Source: Runella slithyformis DSM 19594
GTDB taxonomy: Bacteria > Bacteroidota > Bacteroidia > Cytophagales > Spirosomataceae
Length of the DNA: 64,000 bases
Direction: 5' to 3'
NCBI RefSeq assembly: GCF_000218895.1
Contig: NC_015703.1
Span: 3,733,001 to 3,797,000 of the forward strand
Under the pieces are notes generated by a model. That model was not told the DNA's origin. It made no database searches and worked only from the letters and a program-made list of their open reading frames with translations. The position numbers were made by a program, and so were the translations under genes. Shown here in pieces: positions 1-9,140 of this stretch; within the stretch, counting starts at the first letter, position 1, and each line of letters begins with the position of its first letter.

Positions 1-333
1 CCAAAGTTGCCGGAAGCGACGAAAGCAGTTATCGAAGATATAGATACCATATGTTTTGTCAGTGTAGCTTCTTTTTGGGAAATAGGCATCAAAATCAGTT
101 TAGGCAAATTAAAATTGGATATGCCTTTTGTTGATTTGGAAAATTGGGTTGTTAATAACAGAATTACTATTTTGCCAATAAGTTTTGAAAACATAATCCA
201 GCTTTCTCAGCTCCCGTTTCATCACCGCGACCCATTTGACCGCACCCTAATCGCCCAGGCTTTAAGTGAAAAATTAACCGTGATTACAAAAGAAAAACTT
301 TTTGAAGAGTATGGCGTAATGCGCCTTTGGTAG
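1..333 (+). CDS. PIN-domain protein (VapC-like toxin), 5' end outside window
   Basis: This is the C-terminal ~110 residues of a PIN-fold ribonuclease-type protein, usually the toxin of a type II toxin-antitoxin pair. The reading frame is open from base 1, so the start and the first catalytic Asp lie upstream of the window; the TTG at base 7 is not a convincing start. Visible family signatures are SVASFWEIGIK, where a PIN acidic residue sits, and the distal HHRDPFDRTLIAQAL block with the DPFDR acidic pair, followed by the usual ITKE..F..Y ending. The cognate antitoxin should be encoded just upstream and is not visible. The gene ends 21 bases before the ccmE start. The fold assignment is from motifs; toxin activity is inferred. 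Confidence 0.85.
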   Translation, partial: PKLPEATKAVIEDIDTICFVSVASFWEIGIKISLGKLKLDMPFVDLENWVVNNRITILPISFENIIQLSQLPFHHRDPFDRTLIAQALSEKLTVITKEKLFEEYGVMRLW

Positions 334-353
334 AATCAAAAATCAGTACAACA

Positions 354-788
354 ATGAAAAAAATACATCTTTTCGGATTGATCGTTATTGCCATTGCCAT
401 CGGAATCATTATTTCAACCTACGGCAGTGCAAGTACATACTCCAACTTCACCGAAGCCGAAGAATTGGCCAAGGAAGGAGAAACGTCGGAGGTACATGTG
501 GTGGGTAAATTAACCAAAGATACCAATGGTCAGATCGTGGGCATGAAATATGACCCGATCGCGGATGCCAACCGGTTTGAATTTATGTTGGTCGATACCA
601 ATAAAGTAGTGAAGAAAGTGGTCTATCTGAGTCCTAAACCGCAGGATTTTGATAAGTCGGAACAGGTGGTGGTGATCGGTCGGATGCAGAAGGATTATTT
701 TGAATGCAACAAGATCCTGATGAAATGCCCGTCAAAATACACCAACGAAGCGCCTGATTTTAAGGAAGCGACGGCGGAGAAAATATAA
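354..788 (+). CDS. ccmE: Cytochrome c maturation heme chaperone CcmE, CXXXY variant
   Basis: CcmE is the membrane-anchored periplasmic protein that binds heme covalently and passes it to the CcmF heme lyase. The ATG at 354 gives a 144-residue protein starting MKKIHLFG. It has one N-terminal membrane anchor (about residues 5-22) and an OB-fold-like beta domain (EVHVVGKL, RFEFMLVD, VVVIGRM). The heme-attachment region reads ILMKCPSKY: Cys125 and Tyr129 form CXXXY where classical CcmE has HXXXY. The CXXXY form is known from archaea and some deltaproteobacteria. A TTG at 327 would overlap the preceding gene and add a tail ahead of the anchor, so it was not chosen. ccmF follows 66 bases downstream in the same direction, consistent with one maturation unit. 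Confidence 0.85.
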   Translation: MKKIHLFGLIVIAIAIGIIISTYGSASTYSNFTEAEELAKEGETSEVHVVGKLTKDTNGQIVGMKYDPIADANRFEFMLVDTNKVVKKVVYLSPKPQDFDKSEQVVVIGRMQKDYFECNKILMKCPSKYTNEAPDFKEATAEKI

Positions 789-854
789 ATAACAAACCAA
801 AAGCGTCAGTAGAAAAAGTGAATTCCTGACGCCTTCGGTTCAACAACCCAACTC

Positions 855-3413
855 ATGACTCTCGGAAATTTAGGACACCTTCTCGTAATTCTTTCCTTCG
901 TAATGGCCCTGGTCGCTACGTATGCGTATTTACGAGCCACTCTTTTGTCGACAGATAACCTACAGGTAGAAACGTGGAAGCGTTTTGCCAGAGGTTCGTT
1001 TTACATTCACGCGGCGGCCGTGATCGGCGTGTGCGTTACGCTTTATGTTATTATTTATGGACATCATTTTGAGTACCATTATGCGTGGAGCCACTCATCA
1101 AGGGCGCTTCCGTGGTACTATATGCTGTCGTGTTTTTGGGAAGGACAGGAAGGGAGCTTTATGCTCTGGATGTTCTGGCAGGCGGTTTTGGGCGTGATCC
1201 TGATCCGTACCAACAAGCTTTGGGAAGCACCCATGATGACGGTCTATGCGTTGGTGCAGGCCTTTCTGACGTCCATGATTTTGGGCGTCATCATCCCCGG
1301 TTTTGATTTTAAGATCGGCAGTACGCCGTTTTTGACTATTGCAGAAGCCAATCCCGATGCGCCGTTTCTGCAACTGAACCCTGATTTTATTCCCAAAGAC
1401 GGAAACGGGCTCAACCCGTTGTTGCAGAACTATTGGATGGTGATTCACCCGCCTACATTGTTTTTGGGCTTTGCGCTTACGTTGGTGCCTTTTGCGTATC
1501 TGATGGCCGGGCTTTGGCGTAAACAGGTGGTGGAATGGCTGCGGCCTGCCCTGCCCTGGACGCTTCTGACGGGCGTTGTTCTTGGTGTGGGAATTTTGAT
1601 GGGGGGCTATTGGGCCTACGAAACGTTGAGTTTCAACAGCTACTGGAGTTGGGACCCCGTCGAAAATGCCGTGTATGTGCCTTGGCTGATCGTAATCGCG
1701 GCCCTGCACACAATGATTATTGCCAAGAAAAATGCCACGGCGCTAAAGACCTCGGTGATTTTGATCATCGCTCAGTTCATTTTGATCCTGTATTCGACTT
1801 TCCTGACCCGCAGCGGAATCTTGGGCAATGCCTCTGTTCACTCGTTTACCGATTTAGGACTTTCCGGCCAATTGCTGCTTTATCTGTTTGCCTTTATCAT
1901 TGTGGCTATTGTATTGAGCGTGCGGGCCTGGAAACTGATGCCTTCTGATAAAGATGAGGTATCGACCTACTCGCGGGAGTTCTGGCTTTTTATGGGGGCG
2001 ACGGTGCTGTGTCTGGCGAGTTTTCAGGTCATTATTCCCACGTCCATTCCCGTTTGGAACAGTATTGTAGAAGCTTTTGGCGGTGTTTCCAAATTGGCTC
2101 CTCCCACCGATGCCATTACCTATTATACTAAATTTCAACTTTGGTTTTTTTCCGTTATTGCCATATTATCGGGCATCGGTCAGTATTTTTGGTGGAAGCG
2201 TGTGCAGAAAGGAAAAATGCAGGAACTGCTTACTCCGCTTTGGATTTCGCTGTTCATCAGTGCGTTATTGATCACCTTTGGCGGTATTAACAAACTCCCT
2301 TACATCGCCTTGCTGACGGCGGGCGTGTTTGCGATGGTTTCCAATATGATGATTATAATTGGAGTATTGCGTGGAAGTTACCGTGTTTCTGGCGGTTCGG
2401 TTACGCACATTGGGGTAGCTTTAATGTTGCTCGGAATCCTGTGGTCGTCGGGTTACCAGAAAGTCGTGTCGCTGAATGCATCCGGATTGTTGATTTCTAA
2501 GGATGATTATTTTACGAAAGAAGATAACAAAGAAAACAAAGAAAACGTACTGTTATGGCTCGGGCAGCCGACCCGCATGGGTGAGTATATGCTTACGTAC
2601 CGCGGGCCGCGCATCGAAATCCGTGATGTTCCCGAGTTCGTTCCCAACAGTTGGGTGGATGTCATTGAGGGGGATTTTCACGCGGTTTGTTTGCGTGATA
2701 TCACGCTGGGCGAAAAAACCTATCATAAAAAAGGCGATACCGTAGCGGTATACGCCGAAAATGCGCATTACGAAGTGGAGTATCGCGAGCCAAACGGCCG
2801 CATAGCGACCCTGTATCCACGCGTGCAGTTCAATGAAAAAATGGGTTTGGTAACTTCGCCCGACATCAAACGCGAACTCAACAAAGACCTGTATTCGTAC
2901 GTGACGGTGGGCAGTGACCCTAAGAAAGCGGAGGAATGGTCGCCGACCGAAAACTTCCGGGTGGCCATGCAGGATACCTTCTTTGTGAATGATTTTGTGG
3001 CGGTGTTGGAAAGTGTAGGCCGCACGGATAAAGTGGAAGGCATCGCGCTTACTCCCAATGACGTAGCGGTAAAGGCCCAGATCAAGATACTGGACAAAGA
3101 GCGTGAATATTTCATTACGCCCACTTTTGCCATCAATCAGGACCGGATGGTGTTGCGCAAACCCGAAGTGAATGAAGACTTGGGGCTAAGGGTTCAATTT
3201 ATGGAAATAGATCCTAAAACGGGTACGTTCAGTTTTGCCGTAAACTCAAAACAACGTGACTATATCGTCATGAAAGCCGTTGAAAAACCGCTCATCAACG
3301 TGCTGTGGATCGGTACATTGGTACTTATTATCGGCTTTACCATGTCAACGCTCCGGCGCTTCCGGGAGTTTCGTCTGATACGGGATAAAGGAGTTGAATT
3401 GGAGAAAGTCTGA
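855..3413 (+). CDS. ccmF: Cytochrome c heme lyase subunit CcmF (CcmF/CcsA family)
   Basis: This large multi-spanning membrane protein (852 aa) belongs to the heme-handling CcmF/CcmC/CcsA superfamily and should transfer heme from CcmE to apocytochrome c on the periplasmic side. The WWD tryptophan-rich signature is clear: GGYWAYE around residue 253, followed by YWSWDPVENA (Trp264, Trp266, Asp267). Transmembrane segments surround it, with a conserved HPP (VIHPPTLFLGF) upstream. A long soluble periplasmic region spans about residues 555-815, and a final helix (LINVLWIGTLVLIIGFTMS) is followed by a charged tail. This layout matches Bacteroidota CcmF proteins. It lies directly downstream of ccmE and is followed by a strong terminator. 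Confidence 0.92.
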   Translation: MTLGNLGHLLVILSFVMALVATYAYLRATLLSTDNLQVETWKRFARGSFYIHAAAVIGVCVTLYVIIYGHHFEYHYAWSHSSRALPWYYMLSCFWEGQEGSFMLWMFWQAVLGVILIRTNKLWEAPMMTVYALVQAFLTSMILGVIIPGFDFKIGSTPFLTIAEANPDAPFLQLNPDFIPKDGNGLNPLLQNYWMVIHPPTLFLGFALTLVPFAYLMAGLWRKQVVEWLRPALPWTLLTGVVLGVGILMGGYWAYETLSFNSYWSWDPVENAVYVPWLIVIAALHTMIIAKKNATALKTSVILIIAQFILILYSTFLTRSGILGNASVHSFTDLGLSGQLLLYLFAFIIVAIVLSVRAWKLMPSDKDEVSTYSREFWLFMGATVLCLASFQVIIPTSIPVWNSIVEAFGGVSKLAPPTDAITYYTKFQLWFFSVIAILSGIGQYFWWKRVQKGKMQELLTPLWISLFISALLITFGGINKLPYIALLTAGVFAMVSNMMIIIGVLRGSYRVSGGSVTHIGVALMLLGILWSSGYQKVVSLNASGLLISKDDYFTKEDNKENKENVLLWLGQPTRMGEYMLTYRGPRIEIRDVPEFVPNSWVDVIEGDFHAVCLRDITLGEKTYHKKGDTVAVYAENAHYEVEYREPNGRIATLYPRVQFNEKMGLVTSPDIKRELNKDLYSYVTVGSDPKKAEEWSPTENFRVAMQDTFFVNDFVAVLESVGRTDKVEGIALTPNDVAVKAQIKILDKEREYFITPTFAINQDRMVLRKPEVNEDLGLRVQFMEIDPKTGTFSFAVNSKQRDYIVMKAVEKPLINVLWIGTLVLIIGFTMSTLRRFREFRLIRDKGVELEKV

Positions 3414-3432
3414 CACAAATATAAATAAATTC

Positions 3433-3460
3433 AAAAAAGCGGCTCTTTGGCCGCTTTTTT
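3433..3460 (+). terminator. Intrinsic terminator after ccmF
   Basis: Perfect 11-bp inverted repeat (left arm 3433-3443, right arm 3450-3460) with a 6-nt loop. The stem contains GCGGC/GCCGC and ends in six T on the plus strand. It begins 20 bases after the ccmF stop codon and fits a Rho-independent terminator of the ccmE-ccmF unit. Confidence 0.85.
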
Positions 3461-3530
3461 GATAGAGATAGCGTTGTAACTGAAAATTTTAGATACTCAA
3501 CAACGTTAAATTCTACAAACGCTCCGGTCA

Positions 3531-4127
3531 GTGCATAAAAACTGCCACATACTATCCATTTCTATCCTTCTGGCTGTGATATTCGCACCGGCGGGATTCT
3601 CGCGCAGTGATGACAGGTTAACGGGTATTTTTCCGTTTGACAGTTTCAAAAAAATAATTTCTTTTCAACAGCATCAGTTTGACATCAGTACGAGTGAATC
3701 GGGGGCCATTCGTGAGTTGGTCATCAAAGTAAGCCGGGACAATAAACAACTGATCGTGATCCGCCAAAAAACAGATGGATGGGTGGTCAATGCCGAAGCG
3801 GCAGATTTGGACCGAAACGGTTCCCCCGAAATCTATATTTATTCCGGCACTTACGGGAGTGGGTCTTTCGGTAAGATCTACGCTTTCGAGTTTTTTCCTA
3901 CTTCGTTTGATGCTATTCGTACCGAGCCGCTTTTGCCTGTGTTGGCCGAAGGATACATGGGGCACGATGCCTTTAAAATTGAAAATGGACAACTCATCCG
4001 TGAGTTTCCTATTTACCGCGCCGGAGATACTAATGCGCGGCCTACGGGCGGCAGTCGTAAGATATGGTATGAATTGCGCGAAATTGAGAAAAAACTGGTG
4101 CTGAAAGCGGTGGAATATGAAGACTGA
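3531..4127 (+). CDS. Secreted PliI-like protein (putative lysozyme inhibitor fold)
   Basis: A 198-residue protein with a GTG start and a signal peptide (hydrophobic SISILLAVIFAPAGF). The C-terminal half carries GYMGHDAF, then REFPIYRAGDTNARPTGG and a final RKIWYEL strand. This is the pattern I associate with PliI, periplasmic inhibitors of i-type lysozyme, whose GDTNA-PTGG loop inserts into the lysozyme active site. A middle block (DLDRNGSPEIYIYSGTYGSG) resembles the Asp-rich FG-GAP/EF-hand-like loop often found in such secreted proteins. It stands alone between the ccmF terminator and a convergent gene. Family recognition is from memory of motifs; inhibitor activity is an inference, and a generic secreted beta-rich protein is the alternative. 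Confidence 0.55.
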   Translation: MHKNCHILSISILLAVIFAPAGFSRSDDRLTGIFPFDSFKKIISFQQHQFDISTSESGAIRELVIKVSRDNKQLIVIRQKTDGWVVNAEAADLDRNGSPEIYIYSGTYGSGSFGKIYAFEFFPTSFDAIRTEPLLPVLAEGYMGHDAFKIENGQLIREFPIYRAGDTNARPTGGSRKIWYELREIEKKLVLKAVEYED

Positions 4128-4219
4128 AACGTTAATGATAAACCGAAATACGGTAAACCGTAAAATGTCAAAGGGCTTAATTTTGCAAAAAGTATCCGAT
4201 CCGGTATTCTTTAGGCACT

Positions 4220-4657
4220 CTAAGATGTATGGTCGCTGACAATGAGCCATTTACCGCTTATTTTTCTAAAAACGAGCGTATAATGTCCGCCGATATCTCC
4301 TTTTTCCGGACGCGTAAGGTGCCACTTGCCAATCACAAAGTACGCGTTTTTGTCCAAGGCATTCAATCGTAAAATCGTGAATTTAAGCGTGCCCATCGCG
4401 GCACGATCGGGGTAGCGTACTTTATAATTTTCCAAGGTGTTGTTCCAGCCATAGGTAGGTCCTTTGGCCCCGACAAAAGCCAGTGAATCCGATTTCCAAT
4501 ACCCTTCCATGAAAGCGTTGACATTGCCGGCATTCCAATCGGCTTCCTGTTTTTGCAGGAGTTTCAGGATGGCTTTTTCGTCGGCATTCTTTTGCGTGAA
4601 GCCGGAAGTTGCTGACAGCATCAACGATGCGATCAGGAATAAACGAAGTGTTTTCAT
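4220..4657 (-). CDS. Secreted NTF2-like protein (DUF4440/SnoaL-type)
   Basis: A 145-residue protein with a signal peptide (MKTLRLFLIASLMLSATSGF) followed by a single cone-shaped NTF2-like domain. Diagnostic features are an early helix with LLQKQEADWNAGNVNAFMEGYW, the strand SLAFVGAKGPTYGW, a turn YKVRYPDRAAMG, and the final beta pair GHYTLVFRKISGKWLIVSDHTS. DUF4440 proteins of Bacteroidota have this arrangement; substrates are generally unknown. The gene starts 20 bases after the stop of the upstream hydroxyacid dehydrogenase on the same strand, so the two are probably cotranscribed. Confidence 0.8.
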   Translation of the reverse strand: MKTLRLFLIASLMLSATSGFTQKNADEKAILKLLQKQEADWNAGNVNAFMEGYWKSDSLAFVGAKGPTYGWNNTLENYKVRYPDRAAMGTLKFTILRLNALDKNAYFVIGKWHLTRPEKGDIGGHYTLVFRKISGKWLIVSDHTS

Positions 4658-4677
4658 CGAAATAAAGGTTTGTAAGT

Positions 4678-5613
4678 TTAGTATCCGCGTGATAGATCAA
4701 TTTGATTTTCAAGGGGTTGTTTTTTGAGAAAACGTTGAAAGTTTTTGACGAAAAAAGCCACTTTCCCCTCATCCTCACTTGCCTGCCCGCCACCGGTATG
4801 TTGGGTTAAAATGACGTTGGGCATATTCCAAAGCGGATTGTCTGCCGGCAGCGGCTCTACTTCTGTGACGTCCAATACGGCTCCTGCTAAGCGTTTTTCC
4901 TGCAATGCCAAAATCAAAGCCGCTTCGTCTACGGTGCTTCCCCGACCCACGTTGGCAAAGACCGCCGTAACGGGTAAGGCCTCAATCATTTGAGCCGTAA
5001 AATAGCCTTTGGCTGCACCGGGCAGGCAGTTGATGACCAAGTCGGTGGCAGGCAATACGTCCAGTAATTCTTCGGGCGAATGAATATCCGCGCTCGGGTG
5101 GGAGCGGGCTACCATCCGAATGGTACAATCAAAGCCCGAAAGCATTTTTTTGACGGATTGACCGATACTTCCCGACCCCAGGACCACGACGCGCTTGCCC
5201 GTGAGCAGGTTGAGCCGAAAACGAATGGGACCTCCCACCCAACGTTTTTCGTTTTTGAGCAGTGTCAGCTCGTCCAAGCCTCGGTAAAACGCCAGAATCC
5301 CTGCCACAATCGTTTCGGCGCAGGGAACAGAAAAATAATCGGCCAGATTGCAGATCGTGACGTTGGGCAAATGCAGGTGTTTATACCTCTCAAAGCCCGC
5401 AGAATCCAATTGCCAGTAGTGGAGCAGCGGTGGGGCGGCAGCCAGCCAATCGGCAGGCGGATTCCCCAAAATCACCTGCGATTGTTGGAAAGCCGCAATC
5501 TGCTCGGTTTCGGGCCATTCATCTTTAAACAACACCGTATGACCTGCCGGCAACTGTTGTTTCAGGGCTTGGCGAAGCGACTCGTTGAGGGAAGTATTTA
5601 CAAAAATTTGCAT
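4678..5613 (-). CDS. D-2-hydroxyacid dehydrogenase (NAD-dependent)
   Basis: A 311-residue cytosolic enzyme of the formate/glycerate dehydrogenase family, expected to interconvert a 2-oxoacid and a D-2-hydroxyacid with NAD(P)H. The Rossmann dinucleotide site is VVVLGSGSIGQ. The catalytic triad of the family is recognisable: Arg in NVGRGSTVDE, Glu in VTEVEPLP, and His in LTQHTGGG. The helix-forming segment AETIVAGILAFYRGL preceding the Rossmann domain is also typical. The exact substrate is not predictable from sequence; glyoxylate/hydroxypyruvate-type reductases are the nearest generic description. It appears to be the first gene of a two-gene unit with the DUF4440 protein. Confidence 0.88.
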   Translation of the reverse strand: MQIFVNTSLNESLRQALKQQLPAGHTVLFKDEWPETEQIAAFQQSQVILGNPPADWLAAAPPLLHYWQLDSAGFERYKHLHLPNVTICNLADYFSVPCAETIVAGILAFYRGLDELTLLKNEKRWVGGPIRFRLNLLTGKRVVVLGSGSIGQSVKKMLSGFDCTIRMVARSHPSADIHSPEELLDVLPATDLVINCLPGAAKGYFTAQMIEALPVTAVFANVGRGSTVDEAALILALQEKRLAGAVLDVTEVEPLPADNPLWNMPNVILTQHTGGGQASEDEGKVAFFVKNFQRFLKKQPLENQIDLSRGY

Positions 5614-5718
5614 TAGATTTGCGGGAATTAGTAGCGAGCAGTCAGTAACGAGTAGTGAAATTTTTTTTAACTATCCGGATTGCTCCCTCAAATCAGATAC
5701 TGAAATATAAATAAAATT

Positions 5719-5844
5719 ATGCTTAATAAATGGCTGAATAAACTGAATCGTCAGGATTATCCCTTCATTGATCTGTTTTATTATTTAATCGTGATCGTGG
5801 TCTTCTTTTTACTGGTTATTATCTCCAATATTTTTTTCGATTAA
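5719..5844 (+). CDS. Small single-pass membrane protein (41 aa)
   Basis: A short open frame starting ATG CTT AAT encodes a basic, Trp-containing N-terminus (MLNKWLNKLNRQDY) followed by a strongly hydrophobic helix (about residues 21-37, YYLIVIVVFFLLVIIS) and a short acidic end. The charge distribution predicts one membrane helix. It is isolated between divergent and convergent neighbours. No family is recognised. The clean basic-hydrophobic layout supports a real small protein, but coding status is not proven. Confidence 0.5.
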   Translation: MLNKWLNKLNRQDYPFIDLFYYLIVIVVFFLLVIISNIFFD

Positions 5845-5853
5845 GAAAGCATA

Positions 5854-5940
5854 ACCACAAAGAACACCGGAGATAACACTGCAAACGACTCACATAAGCA
5901 ATCTTTGTGACCATTATGGCTTCTTAGTGTTCTTTGTGGT
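5854..5940. repeat. Intergenic palindromic repeat (CTTTGTGG type)
   Basis: A perfect 14-bp inverted repeat, accacaaagaacac at 5854-5867 and its complement at 5927-5940, encloses 59 bases. It lies between the small membrane protein and the 3' end of the metalloprotease. Similar imperfect palindromes rich in CACAGAG/CTCTGTG occur at 31430-31533 and 51484-51538, so this is a member of a dispersed intergenic repeat family. Confidence 0.7.
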
Positions 5941-5955
5941 AAAAAATCCTGCCTT

Positions 5956-8418
5956 CTATTTCATTTTTGAAAAAGCAGGCAATTCCCAATCACAGGCAGG
6001 AGCCAGCCAATCATAGCCTGACTCGATCGGCTGACCGTCGGGCGGGGTCATTGGGGCGGTGACGCTGAGATCGGCAGGGTTGGATTTGGCCGTTTCGATC
6101 TGATGCAATGCAAATAGATGATGGGCCTTTTGCTTGGTGTCTGCCATTGCTCTGCCTTGAATCCATGTTCCCAACTCTCTGACTTTAAGCATTGCTATGG
6201 CCCGCACCTGCGGCGTCACTTCTTTGTTGTTTGCCAATTCCAACAGTTTGTCCAACGTCATTTTTTCAACCAACCGGGCAATTTCACCCGCATAGCCGGC
6301 GCGAGACGCGGATGACTTCCACGTCGCGTTCACGAGTTGATCAATCGTTTCTTCCAAACTTGGCAATGTTGCATCTATCGACGATTGAATCACCAGGCGG
6401 CTCAGACGCTCGGGGTTGAGCAGCATCCGCAAGGTCAGTCCGGCGGCAGCTTCGGGCGGTCCCAGCGGGTCAAAGACCAAGCCGGTACGGCGCTTAAAGG
6501 TCTCTCGCGGATTGGCATCGTAGCCAAAAGCACGAGGTGGAGTTAATTTCAGTACCGCCTCCGGTACCTTCAGAAAATCGGGTTGAATCGTTTGCAGCAA
6601 TGCGGCCAATGCTTCGCGCTGCTCTTTGCCGGCTACGGGCAATGTTTCGAGATTTTTCTCTCCTTTTACCGAAAAACGATAATTGACTCCCGCCAGTACT
6701 TTGGAAGCGGCCTCTACCTGAAAGCGGTGAAACATATACATCGGTACAAACACCTCCTCCAAAGAACTCATCGGTGTGCCTGCACGCAGTTTGCGCTCGT
6801 CAAAATTGGCCAGAGTCAGCTTCCGAATTTCGGAGATGCGCTTCAACTCCGCCACGGCACTCACGCCGTTGTCCCACAGGTGGGTTTGGGGGTGGGCGCT
6901 GCCTTCGGGGCGCGCATCCTGGTCGGTCAGGAAGTAGAGGCCTTTGCCGTACATTTGATCCACGATTGCATTCAGCGCCTTTTTCTCATCAGTGCCTTTC
7001 GGAAAATCCTGGTACCCCCAAATAATGGACCATTTATCGTAATCCCCGATTTTTTTATCGTAAGCGTTGGATAGATCCACTTTGCCGTTTTTTAACTCTA
7101 CCAACATGTGGGGATAATCCATCACCGAAGCCCGGTCATGAATGCTCGATACGTAGTTGTGCGGCAAGCCCAGCGTATGCCCGATTTCGTGGGCAGACAG
7201 TTGTCGTAATCGCTCAATCGACATGCCCATCATATCTTCCACGTTGGTAGAATCCGTTTTGAAATCGCCCACCAATCCCTGCGCAATCATATAATCCTGA
7301 CGAACGCGCAGCGAACCGAGTGTTACTTTTCCCTTTAAAATCTCACCCGTGCGCGGGTCAACGATGCTTGTGCCGTACGACCAACCACGGGTGGAGCGGT
7401 GTACCCACTGTACCAAATTGTAACGCACATCCATCGGGTCGGCATCGGTCGGCAGGAGTTTAACCTGAAAGGCATCTTTGTATCCGGCCGCTTCAAACGC
7501 CTGATTCCACCATTTGGCACCATCCACCAATGCCGAGCGGATCGGTTCGGGAGCGCCCGGGTCGATGTAGTAAATGATGGGTTTGACCGGCTCACTCAAG
7601 GCCGCGTTCGGATCTTTTTTCTTCAAACGGTGGCGCACGATATACCGCTTCGTAATGGGTTCGCTCACGGGCGTAGCGTAATCGAAGAAGGACGTAAAAA
7701 TATAGCCGATGCGGGGGTCGAAACTGCGCGGTTGGTAATCATTGTCAGGAAGCTGAACAAATGAATGATGCTGACGTGTAGTGACGATAGTGGGCGTCGG
7801 AACCACATCGCGCAGGTAGGCACCGGGCGAATCACCCGTCAGCGTAACGGTTACTTCAAACTCGGTATTTTGCGGGAAGTTTTTAGTATTGGGCAAATAC
7901 AAAGCTGAGCGTGCGGCATCCAAACGGAACGTTCCCTGCCGAGCGCGGGTAATACCCTGAACTGCCCCCACGGCATCCTGCATCAGGAAAGGAGTTAAAT
8001 CCACCAAGGCTGTTCCTGCATTTTCGGCGGCGATCTCAAACCCCCAATGCACCGACTGCGCAAAGGATTCTTCCACGGCGCGGCGTTCGAGCGGGTCTTT
8101 GCTCAGGGCACGGTAGCCGTAGTTGGGCTCAATCATCAGGATTTTATTGCCCGTGCGCTGAAATTTGATGACGTGTTCCTGTCCCAAACGACCGCGATCC
8201 AAGCCGATGTCGTTGGAACCAATCCCCTGCGCCAGAGAAGGGTAATACAATAATTCAGTGTCAAATTGCTTGATTTCCAAATAGACCTTCCCCTTTTTGG
8301 CATCCCAGTAGTAGGGCAAAAAGCCGTCCTTCTTTTCCATATCTTTAGTGAAGGTTTCGATGGGATTTTGGGCAAAAAGAGAATACGAAAAAAGGGACAG
8401 GAGCAGAATTTTTCTCAT
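5956..8418 (-). CDS. Secreted zinc metalloprotease, metzincin type (DUF5117/DUF5118 family)
   Basis: An 820-residue exported protein with a short signal peptide (MRKILLLSLFSYSLFAQ). The catalytic site is HEIGHTLGLPH: His410, Glu411, His414 and His420 give the extended HExxHxxGxxH zinc-binding motif, followed by SVMDYPH, consistent with the metzincin Met-turn. The N-terminal ~250 residues form the beta-rich DUF5118/DUF5117 prodomain-like region seen in Bacteroidota zinc-dependent metalloproteases, and a helical C-terminal domain follows. It probably degrades proteins or peptides in the periplasm or outside the cell. The gene is monocistronic and its 3' side carries an intergenic palindrome. 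Substrate unknown. Confidence 0.88.
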   Translation of the reverse strand: MRKILLLSLFSYSLFAQNPIETFTKDMEKKDGFLPYYWDAKKGKVYLEIKQFDTELLYYPSLAQGIGSNDIGLDRGRLGQEHVIKFQRTGNKILMIEPNYGYRALSKDPLERRAVEESFAQSVHWGFEIAAENAGTALVDLTPFLMQDAVGAVQGITRARQGTFRLDAARSALYLPNTKNFPQNTEFEVTVTLTGDSPGAYLRDVVPTPTIVTTRQHHSFVQLPDNDYQPRSFDPRIGYIFTSFFDYATPVSEPITKRYIVRHRLKKKDPNAALSEPVKPIIYYIDPGAPEPIRSALVDGAKWWNQAFEAAGYKDAFQVKLLPTDADPMDVRYNLVQWVHRSTRGWSYGTSIVDPRTGEILKGKVTLGSLRVRQDYMIAQGLVGDFKTDSTNVEDMMGMSIERLRQLSAHEIGHTLGLPHNYVSSIHDRASVMDYPHMLVELKNGKVDLSNAYDKKIGDYDKWSIIWGYQDFPKGTDEKKALNAIVDQMYGKGLYFLTDQDARPEGSAHPQTHLWDNGVSAVAELKRISEIRKLTLANFDERKLRAGTPMSSLEEVFVPMYMFHRFQVEAASKVLAGVNYRFSVKGEKNLETLPVAGKEQREALAALLQTIQPDFLKVPEAVLKLTPPRAFGYDANPRETFKRRTGLVFDPLGPPEAAAGLTLRMLLNPERLSRLVIQSSIDATLPSLEETIDQLVNATWKSSASRAGYAGEIARLVEKMTLDKLLELANNKEVTPQVRAIAMLKVRELGTWIQGRAMADTKQKAHHLFALHQIETAKSNPADLSVTAPMTPPDGQPIESGYDWLAPACDWELPAFSKMK

Positions 8419-8677
8419 AAAAAAACGGGTGATTAGGTTGTTGAATGAAAAATACCTTGTTTTGGAGATCTATACAAAGAAACCAATTTTTTTGGGAAGA
8501 GAGAAATTTTAATGAGCATAAGAGAGATACCTCCAATGGCGCGGGTCGCCACGGCGCCAAATTGCCGTAGAGCGTTCAAAGGTCTCGTCTTTGGGTGGAG
8601 AAAACCCGGGTCTAAAACAAAATCCCGGCCGAGAGAGTTGTACCCGAAATAAATGTTTTATTTTATTTCCAAAAACC

Positions 8678-9136
8678 ATGCAGAACCTTATTCAATTTAC
8701 TTTAAAAAGCGCAGTCGTTTTACTGATCAGCAGTGTAATGTCAATGGCCCAAAATGCCGATGCTGTACTCGGAGTGTGGAAAAACGGGGAAGGCACCGGA
8801 ATGGTGCAGATTTATAAAAAATCCGATAAATATTATGGGAAGATTGTGTGGCTGAAGGTAGCAGCCGACCCTGACGGTACGCCCCGGAAAGACCTTAATA
8901 ATCCGGACGAAAAACTGCGGTCGCGTCCGCTCAAAGGCTTGGAAAACCTCCGCGATTTTGTATACAAAGGTGACAATAAATGGGAGGAAGGCCGTATTTA
9001 TGACCCTAAAACGGGCAATGACTATGCCTGCGAAATAACTTTAACAGACGAAAATACCCTGGAAGTGCGCGGGTTTATCGGGGTGTCACTTTTTGGCCGT
9101 ACCGACGTATGGAAACGGCAGGTGAAGAAAGGCTAA
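8678..9136 (+). CDS. Exported DUF2147 protein
   Basis: A 152-residue secreted protein. The ATG at 8678 is preferred because it is followed directly by a signal peptide (MQNLIQFTLKSAVVLLISSVMSMAQ); an upstream start at 8591 would add a non-hydrophobic tail. The mature part has the DUF2147 pattern: VLGVWKNGEGTGMVQIYK, YYGKIVWLK, GLENLRDF, WEEGRIYDPKTGNDYAC, and the terminal LEVRGFIGVSLFGRTDVWKR. Members are small lipocalin-like periplasmic or secreted proteins of unknown function. It is followed by a hairpin shared with the convergent gene. Confidence 0.88.
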   Translation: MQNLIQFTLKSAVVLLISSVMSMAQNADAVLGVWKNGEGTGMVQIYKKSDKYYGKIVWLKVAADPDGTPRKDLNNPDEKLRSRPLKGLENLRDFVYKGDNKWEEGRIYDPKTGNDYACEITLTDENTLEVRGFIGVSLFGRTDVWKRQVKKG

Positions 9137-9140
9137 GAGC

